Positions 1-4,134 of a DNA stretch of 9,348 nucleotides are shown here, piece after piece. The stretch covers positions 1 through 9,348 of the forward strand of contig CALFBV010000195.1 of assembly GCA_937951395.1 (NCBI GenBank), given 5' to 3'. The stretch comes from an uncultured Rubritalea sp. (lineage in GTDB: Bacteria > Verrucomicrobiota > Verrucomicrobiia > Verrucomicrobiales > Akkermansiaceae). The first letter of the stretch is position 1. Every line of letters starts with the position of its first letter. Made by a program: the position numbers and the translations under genes. A model generated the notes under the pieces. That model had not been told where the DNA came from. It worked only from the letters and a program-made list of their open reading frames with translations, and ran no database searches.

Positions 1-299
1 GGAAATTCTTTTCTGACATTTTCAACCGCATGGATGGTGGCAGAGTTACAGGCAATGACGATGATGTCTGCGCCATTGTCTATTAAATATTTGGAGAGGG
101 TGGTGACTCGTTGTTGTATTTCTTCCGGAGATTTTGAGCCGTAGGGGCACCAGCTGGAATCGCCAATGTAATCGATATCTACTTGGGGAAGTAGTTTATG
201 GATCTCTAACAATACTGATAGACCACCGACACCAGAATCGAGAATGCCGATTTTAGTATTATCTCTTTCATTTTCTGGTGTTGAAGATTCAGATGCCAC
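1..299 (-). CDS. murI: Glutamate racemase, N-terminal 99 residues (runs off the left edge)
   Basis: The product interconverts L- and D-glutamate in the cytoplasm, supplying D-Glu for peptidoglycan precursors. The translated N-terminal part shows the family hallmarks in order: IGILDSGVGGLSV at about residues 17-29 (catalytic-site Asp21 and Ser22), IGDSSWCPYG at 45-54, and ACNSAT at 83-88 carrying the first catalytic Cys (Cys84). The second catalytic Cys and the C-terminal half lie outside the window. The GTG at 299 is the only usual start between the upstream in-frame stop and the first motif, so it is effectively forced. It gives a polar extension of about 16 residues before the conserved strand, longer than usual for the family. 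No Shine-Dalgarno motif precedes it. Bactofilin lies upstream on the same strand, 255 bases away, with a terminator-like hairpin between them. The identity is secure from the motifs; only the extension is unusual. Confidence 0.93.
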   Translation of the reverse strand, partial: MASESSTPENERDNTKIGILDSGVGGLSVLLEIHKLLPQVDIDYIGDSSWCPYGSKSPEEIQQRVTTLSKYLIDNGADIIVIACNSATIHAVENVRKEF

Positions 300-345
300 G
301 TTCGCAGGGATTTTTGTTGTGAGTTGAGGTGATCTGCAAGGGTGT

Positions 346-381
346 AAAAAAATTTACTCTAACTACGAGAGCTAGAGTAAA
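346..381 (-). terminator. Candidate intrinsic terminator or attenuator between bactofilin and murI
   Basis: A perfect 9-bp inverted repeat, TTTACTCTA (353-361) and TAGAGTAAA (373-381), encloses an 11-base loop. Read on the minus strand it is followed at once by seven Ts (352-346). This is the order expected of a rho-independent terminator for the bactofilin transcript. The stem is AT-rich, so its strength is doubtful. It ends 47 bases before the murI start, so it could also be an attenuator in the murI leader. Confidence 0.45.
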
Positions 382-468
382 ATGGTTGTTCGATGAGAAT
401 GGTTAATGAAGCTAGTTCAAGGCTTAGATAAAAGCTAGGAAGGATTCATGCTTTCCGATCTTAGCTAG
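370..468. repeat. Cluster of four AGCTAG hexamers in the gap between bactofilin and murI
   Basis: AGCTAG occurs at 370, 410, 433 and 463, all in the same orientation, with a further CTAG at 528. Spacings are 40, 23 and 30 bases, so this is not a simple tandem array. The first copy lies inside the terminator-like hairpin. The copies at 433 and 463 flank an imperfect stem (GGAAGG and CTTTCC, plus the outer GCTA and TAGC). CTAG is also frequent in the coding regions here, so the cluster may partly reflect base composition. Confidence 0.45.
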
Positions 469-539
469 ATATTTTGACAGTTAGAAATTTAACCCAAGCT
501 GTCCATCTTCAGGAACTGGCTTATCTGCTAGGTTTTTCC

Positions 540-565
540 CAGCTTCTTGATTGCTTAAGAAGCTG
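540..565 (-). other. Hairpin spanning the bactofilin stop codon
   Basis: A perfect 9-bp inverted repeat, CAGCTTCTT (540-548) and AAGAAGCTG (557-565), has an 8-base loop. The TAA stop of bactofilin (557-555) sits at the top of the stem. No T-tract follows on the minus strand (GGGAAAAACC comes next), so it does not fit a standard intrinsic terminator. It may protect or define the mRNA 3' end. The repeat is read directly; any role is inferred. Confidence 0.4.
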
Positions 566-1154
566 CTGCGAGCTTTCCCTTTTTATTAGAGTTACTTTGG
601 TTGTTGTTAGACTTCTTAGGCTTATCAGCAGGAGTTGCAGTTGCGGTCTGAGTAGATGGAGCGCCAACTGTTGACTTGCCTACGAAGATGGCGCCTGCCT
701 CGATAGAGATAGTAGCTGCCTTAATGTCGCCAATGAGTTCTGCATTTGCCTTTAGCTCTACACGGTCAGTGACTGTGATATTGCCGTGGACTTTTCCGTA
801 GACTACTACTGAGCGAGTGTGAACTTCTGCTTTGATACGTGCGTTCTCTCCTACAGTGAGTGAGCCGTCTGAATGGATCTCACCTTCGATGAGTCCGTCT
901 ACTACGAGATCATTTGTGAAAATTACTTTGCCCTTGATCTCTACATCTGAGCTGAGAACGTTTCTGCCATTAGTAGCTGCTACAGTAGATGTAGGAGCAG
1001 ACGGGGTGGACTGAGATTGGGCAGGCTGAGATGATGAATTCGGTGCAGATGGCTGAGAAGGTTTAGGCTGCGGAGCTGATGCTGCAGGAGTTGCGGATGT
1101 AGATGGAGTATTTTCCTCTTCGTTGTTACCGATATATTTTTTGAATACTGACAC
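555..1154 (-). CDS. Bactofilin (polymer-forming cytoskeletal protein)
   Basis: Bactofilins assemble without nucleotide into beta-helical filaments, often at the inner membrane, and help localise wall-remodelling enzymes. This 199-residue protein has the usual three-part layout. A short N-terminus (MSVFKK) may be a membrane-contact segment. A linker rich in Ser, Pro, Ala and Gln covers about 12-62. The beta-helical core covers about 66-163 with regular turns such as IKGKVIFTNDLVVDGLIEGEI, SLTVGENARIKAEV and VVVYGKVHGNITV. A Lys/Asn/Ser-rich tail covers 164-199. The start is GTG; an in-frame TAA lies 15 bases upstream, so no longer start exists, and the leader is A-rich without a Shine-Dalgarno motif. 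It lies between a membrane TPR protein and murI on one strand, which suits an envelope role. The family call is secure; the specific cellular role is unknown. Confidence 0.95.
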   Translation of the reverse strand: MSVFKKYIGNNEEENTPSTSATPAASAPQPKPSQPSAPNSSSQPAQSQSTPSAPTSTVAATNGRNVLSSDVEIKGKVIFTNDLVVDGLIEGEIHSDGSLTVGENARIKAEVHTRSVVVYGKVHGNITVTDRVELKANAELIGDIKAATISIEAGAIFVGKSTVGAPSTQTATATPADKPKKSNNNQSNSNKKGKLAAAS

Positions 1155-1222
1155 TTTTTTGTAAGGTTAGAGTTTAGAATTAGTTGATTTGCGTTCTTTA
1201 GATTATTTGAATGTTTTTGCGG

Positions 1223-1238
1223 TTTCTAGGACTAGAAA
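1223..1238. promoter_or_regulatory. Operator-like dyad upstream of bactofilin
   Basis: A perfect 16-base dyad, TTTCTAG-GA-CTAGAAA, lies about 70 bases upstream of the bactofilin start. The 2-base centre is too small for a stable RNA hairpin and there is no flanking T-tract. A DNA-binding site for a dimeric regulator is therefore more likely than a terminator. Nothing nearby identifies the regulator. The rest of the 1155-1360 gap is AT-rich; a TATAGT -10-like hexamer is readable on the minus strand near 1275, but I found no good -35 at proper spacing. Confidence 0.35.
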
Positions 1239-1341
1239 TGGATTGCATGCGATGTCCCATCACTTGTATCTACTATATACGGTAGGACTTGTGAACAACT
1301 TTCTTTAAAAATATTATTTCGCAAAAGTTAATGTTTTTTGG

Positions 1342-1366
1342 GAATAATTGTTCGGTTAAATTATTC
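1342..1366 (-). other. Hairpin spanning the stop codon of the YfgM-like gene
   Basis: A perfect 8-bp inverted repeat, GAATAATT (1342-1349) and AATTATTC (1359-1366), has a 9-base loop. The TAA stop of the YfgM-like gene (1363-1361) lies in one arm. On the minus strand the stem is followed by CCCAAAAAAC rather than Ts, so it is not a standard intrinsic terminator. The next gene, bactofilin, has a comparable hairpin over its own stop. Confidence 0.4.
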
Positions 1367-2140
1367 AGTAGGAGCCTCTGGATTAGGCGTTGGAGCTGGT
1401 GTTACAGGAGGCGTCGTTTCCTCTGGTAGTTTTAACTCTAATGCAGGTGTGATCTCTACTGGTGGTGTGACCTCGTTTTGTTTAGTAGGAGTTACTGGTG
1501 GATTTTCAGGCGCTTTCTTAACAAGAACTGGCTCCTTAGCTTTAAGATAAAGCAGTCTCTCTGCAGCTACGTTTGAGAAATGAGTCTTGCCGTCTTTGAC
1601 TTCAGTGTAGATCTGCTCTGCTTTATCGAGCTCATTATTAGAGGCGGCAATGTCTGCAAGGGCGATCTTAGCTCTAGGGGCAAGGTAGGTAGAGTTCTCA
1701 TTGGCTATCAGTTTATTGAGGGTAATCTCAGCGTCACCATTCTTGCTAGCATTCATCTGGATCAGAGCGAGTTCGAGAAGCTTAGATGGGACTCCAGGGT
1801 GCTCTGGGTAGTTACTGATGAAATGATCGAGAGCTTTTGTTCTGTCGTCGTCAGTTGTTCTGAGCTGGGCTATCGCCATGGCGGCAGTGCCTGCAGCTGG
1901 ACTACTAGAATGATCAGTGATGACTTTTTGGAGGGCCTCTTCATCGCTAGCTTCCATAAAGGCTGCTCCAGCTTCTGCGGCTTGCTTCTTCTCAAGGCCT
2001 GTCATGAAGACATAGCCGAGGACTCCAAGGAAAATGAGACCAGCAAGGATCATGAGTTTCTTCTGGTTCTTCTCCATAAACTCATCGAATTTTGATGGTC
2101 CTTGGTCTAGTTCTGCGATTGGTGTTGGTGCATCTTCCAT
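1361..2140 (-). CDS. YfgM-like, membrane-anchored TPR-type protein with a Pro-rich tail
   Basis: This is a 259-residue single-pass envelope protein. A cytoplasmic N-terminus of about 28 residues (acidic, then Lys-rich) precedes one membrane helix at about 29-47 (LMILAGLIFLGVLGYVFM). A helical, TPR-like domain follows at about 50-205, with segments such as TKALDHFISNYPEHPGV and NELDKAEQIYTEV. The C-terminus from about 206 is rich in Pro, Thr and Glu (PPVTPTP-type). The topology and SNYPEHP-type spacing resemble the YfgM family, whose E. coli member is an inner-membrane protein that works with the periplasmic chaperone PpiD at the Sec translocon. That function is family knowledge and is only inferred here. 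I chose the ATG at 2140 because it puts the membrane helix near the N-terminus; an in-frame start at 2251 would add 37 residues with no recognisable motif and would overlap the likely promoter. The tail is longer and more Pro-rich than in enterobacterial YfgM. A general TPR protein is the alternative. Confidence 0.78.
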   Translation of the reverse strand: MEDAPTPIAELDQGPSKFDEFMEKNQKKLMILAGLIFLGVLGYVFMTGLEKKQAAEAGAAFMEASDEEALQKVITDHSSSPAAGTAAMAIAQLRTTDDDRTKALDHFISNYPEHPGVPSKLLELALIQMNASKNGDAEITLNKLIANENSTYLAPRAKIALADIAASNNELDKAEQIYTEVKDGKTHFSNVAAERLLYLKAKEPVLVKKAPENPPVTPTKQNEVTPPVEITPALELKLPEETTPPVTPAPTPNPEAPTE

Positions 2141-2152
2141 AATTGTGATTGC

Positions 2153-2181
2153 GAAATATCCCTGTATCGCGGGCTTGGCAA
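2153..2181 (-). promoter_or_regulatory. Candidate sigma-70-type promoter for the YfgM-like gene
   Basis: On the minus strand TTGCCA (2181-2176) is separated by 17 bases from TATTTC (2158-2153). The -35 matches TTGACA at 5 of 6 positions; the -10 is weak (3 of 6). The -10 ends 12 bases before the ATG at 2140, so a transcript from here would have a leader of only a few bases. This fits the absence of a ribosome binding site. Confidence 0.33.
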
Positions 2182-2234
2182 GTAAATTTAGCCCATCTAA
2201 GGCATTAATTCGTTCATTGTTTCTGAGGTGAATT

Positions 2235-2263
2235 TGCCCGCTGGATCTCATTTAAACAGAATG
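2235..2263 (+). promoter_or_regulatory. Candidate sigma-70-type promoter for thiE
   Basis: TTGCCC (2235-2240), a 17-base spacer and CAGAAT (2258-2263) each match the consensus hexamers at 4 of 6 positions. Transcription would start near 2270, leaving a leader of about 60 bases before the ATG at 2332. The leader includes the 10-base palindrome TGATCGATCA (2278-2287). I could not recognise a TPP riboswitch: the conserved CUGAGA and CUGAUCUGG-type segments are missing. Confidence 0.3.
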
Positions 2264-2331
2264 TAGATAGGGGTATTTGATCGATCACGGTGCAAATTTG
2301 TTACTTAAATGAAATTTATCTCGTTTGTTCG

Positions 2332-2994
2332 ATGAAAATTGTCCAAGTAGAAGCCATGAAAAGTGAGCTAGAGAAGGCAGTGCTATATGGAATAGTAGAT
2401 AGAGGATACGTGGAGCAAAGTGAATTAGAGGCAGCTACGCGTTCCCTCATTTCTGGTAGGGCGGATGTAATTCAGATACGAGCTAAAGGCTGTAGTGAAG
2501 ATGAGATAGAGTCAATGGCTAGGCGTATAGTTCCTATTTGTAAGGCGGCTAAGATTCCTTTTATCGTGAATGATTTCCCCGAAGTAGCTCTCAAAGTAAA
2601 TGCTGATGGTGTGCACATAGGACAAGATGATGGTGAGCTCAGCGATGTCAGGAAGATTGTGGGGGAGAGTATGATCATAGGGCGCTCCACTCATTCTGTA
2701 GAACAGGCTCAGCGAGCTCTGTTAGATGGCTTTGACTACATTGGTTTTGGTCCGCTTTTTCCTACAGCGACTAAGAAAGGAAGGCCTGGGATAGGTATGG
2801 AGAATGTTTCTGTTGTTCAAGAAACTGTGGGGGCAGAAATCCCTGTTTTTTGTATTGGCGGAATTACCAGAAAAAATATAGAGACTGTGGTGCAGGCGGG
2901 AGCGAGGAGAATAGTCATTGTTTCAGATCTACTCGGAGCCGAGTCTATCGAACACGCTACTGCATCTGCAAAAAACATCATCACTAACTACTAA
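2332..2994 (+). CDS. thiE: Thiamine-phosphate synthase (thiamine-phosphate pyrophosphorylase)
   Basis: ThiE joins the pyrimidine HMP-PP to the thiazole phosphate in the cytoplasm, giving thiamine phosphate and pyrophosphate. The 220-residue product has the full TIM-barrel motif set: QIRAK (48-52), VNDFPEVALKVNADGVHIGQDD (about 79-100, with N80/D81 and D100 at positions that bind Mg-pyrophosphate in characterised ThiE proteins), GRSTH (117-121), GFGPLFPTATK (138-148), CIGGI (174-178) and VSDLL (197-201). The length is normal. The start is uncertain: the open frame reaches 2290, ATG 2332 gives 220 residues and ATG 2356 gives 212. None has a clear ribosome binding site; I prefer 2332. The PfkB-family kinase begins 14 bases after the stop, so the two are probably co-transcribed. 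No other thi gene is in the window. Confidence 0.95.
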   Translation: MKIVQVEAMKSELEKAVLYGIVDRGYVEQSELEAATRSLISGRADVIQIRAKGCSEDEIESMARRIVPICKAAKIPFIVNDFPEVALKVNADGVHIGQDDGELSDVRKIVGESMIIGRSTHSVEQAQRALLDGFDYIGFGPLFPTATKKGRPGIGMENVSVVQETVGAEIPVFCIGGITRKNIETVVQAGARRIVIVSDLLGAESIEHATASAKNIITNY

Positions 2995-3008
2995 AATTTA
3001 AAACTATC

Positions 3009-3923
3009 ATGTCAGTCATCATTGGAGGAACTATCGCTATAGATAACGTAAAAACACCCGTCGCAGAGGCTAAGAATTTACTGGGAGGTTCTGCATCATT
3101 TGCGTCTCTTGCCGCAAGCTATTACACAGACGAAGTGCATCTCGTTGGGATTGTGGGTCACGACTATCCACAGCAGCATTTAGAGATGTTAGAGAGCCAC
3201 GGTGTGACTCTAATAGGTGTGGAGAAAAGCGAGTTTGAGTCATTCACTTGGACTGGTGAGTACATGACTAATATGAACGACCGCGAGACCCATGCAGTGG
3301 CGCTCAATGTTTTAGAAGGCTGGGAAGTGAAGGTTCCACCTTCTATATCAAGCGCTAGCTTAGTAGTGCTGGCAAATATGTCTCCAGAAAATCAGCTGCA
3401 AATGCTTTCTCAGTGTGATGGAGGAAATAGATTTGTTATTGCAGATACCATGGATCTTTGGATCACGATCGCTAATGAACCACTGCACGAGGTTCTAACT
3501 AAGATAGATTTACTTGTTCTCAATGAATCTGAGGCAAGGGAGCTAGCTAAAACTCCTAATCTGATCCTCGCTGGTGAGAGGTTGTTAGAGAAAGGTCCTG
3601 AGTATGTGATCATCAAGCTTGGTGAATTCGGTTCAGTGTTGTTTGGTCCAGAAGGGAAAATGTTCCGTCTTCACGCATGGCCGCTGAAAGAAGTAGCGGA
3701 CCCTACTGGAGCAGGGGATTCTTTCCTCGGTGGAATGGCAGGGTACCTGGATAATCTAGAGAACGATGAGTATTCATTCGCTGATATTAGCCAAGCAATG
3801 GCGCGTGGCTCAGTCGCTGCTAGTTATACTTGTGAAGCATTCTCTACGCTTAAGCTGCAAGAGGTGAGCAGAGAAGATCTCTCTGATAGACTAGAGTCAC
3901 TCAGAGAAATCGGACATTGGTAG
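3009..3923 (+). CDS. PfkB/ribokinase-family carbohydrate kinase, substrate unknown
   Basis: This 304-residue protein belongs to the PfkB family, which transfers the gamma-phosphate of ATP to a sugar or nucleoside hydroxyl. Landmarks are the N-terminal GGSASFASLAA segment (about 26-36, substrate side), VGIVGHDYP (46-54), NESEA (172-176) and the C-terminal PfkB signature DPTGAGDSFLGG at 231-242, whose Asp237 is the expected catalytic base and whose GAG forms the anion hole. No membrane segment or signal peptide is seen. The sequence (for example MNDRETHAVALNVL near 89-102) resembles an uncharacterised 'sugar kinase' group that I recall from Verrucomicrobia, Planctomycetes and relatives, not a kinase of known substrate. 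It follows thiE by 14 bases and is probably in its operon. ThiD and ThiM share this fold superfamily, so a link with thiamine is conceivable. The family is certain; the substrate is not known. Confidence 0.93.
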   Translation: MSVIIGGTIAIDNVKTPVAEAKNLLGGSASFASLAASYYTDEVHLVGIVGHDYPQQHLEMLESHGVTLIGVEKSEFESFTWTGEYMTNMNDRETHAVALNVLEGWEVKVPPSISSASLVVLANMSPENQLQMLSQCDGGNRFVIADTMDLWITIANEPLHEVLTKIDLLVLNESEARELAKTPNLILAGERLLEKGPEYVIIKLGEFGSVLFGPEGKMFRLHAWPLKEVADPTGAGDSFLGGMAGYLDNLENDEYSFADISQAMARGSVAASYTCEAFSTLKLQEVSREDLSDRLESLREIGHW

Positions 3924-4030
3924 TCAGTCTAGGTGGTGCCTGCTGGTGGAATCTGTTTGCAGTATTCGCTATTCACTATAGGTTTTCAGAAATGCCCTTA
4001 AGCAGTTTCCTTAATCGAGTTTCATTAGGT

Positions 4031-4056
4031 TGCTCTCGAAAGATTCAGCGAGAGCA
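4031..4056 (+). terminator. Hairpin in the convergent gap, possible terminator for thiE-pfkB
   Basis: A perfect 8-bp inverted repeat, TGCTCTCG (4031-4038) and CGAGAGCA (4049-4056), has a 10-base loop. It is the most GC-rich hairpin in the 3924-4134 gap between converging genes. On the plus strand only a short TTTT follows, about 8 bases beyond the stem, so it is not a classic intrinsic terminator. The plus-strand open frame across this gap lacks any recognisable protein feature. Confidence 0.3.
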
Positions 4057-4096
4057 CGGAGGATTTTCATGGGGTTCTCTGAATGATGTGCAGACC

Positions 4097-4114
4097 AAAA
4101 ACATTATCATAATG
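4097..4114 (-). terminator. Weak hairpin plus T-tract after the TPR gene
   Basis: On the minus strand CATTATGATAATG (4114-4102) can form a 5-bp stem with a 3-base loop and is followed directly by five Ts (4101-4097). It lies about 20 bases after the stop of the long TPR gene. The order fits an intrinsic terminator, but the stem is short and almost all A/T, so this is tentative. Confidence 0.25.
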
Positions 4115-4134
4115 GCGAGGTGAAACTTCATTGC

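Noticed and set aside
393..431. Tiny plus-strand open frame starting ATG AGA ATG
   Set aside because: It has only about 12 codons, no ribosome binding site and lies among inverted repeats.
474..674. Plus-strand open frame of 66 codons at the end of bactofilin
   Set aside because: It mostly lies opposite the bactofilin tail and the stop hairpin; the product is low complexity and shows no start signal.
1580..2095. Plus-strand open frame of 171 codons
   Set aside because: It lies opposite the YfgM-like gene, whose protein has a clear membrane helix and TPR-like pattern; the opposite-strand product is Cys/Ser-rich without features.
2200..2331. Possible TPP riboswitch (CTGAGG ... GATC ... TAGGGG)
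   Set aside because: The fragments loosely recall the THI element, but the conserved ACCC and CUGAUCUGG-type segments and their pairing partners are absent.
3917..4123. Plus-strand open frame of 68 codons after the PfkB gene
   Set aside because: It starts at TTG inside the end of the kinase gene, has no recognisable motif and contains the hairpin at 4031-4056; it is more likely non-coding.
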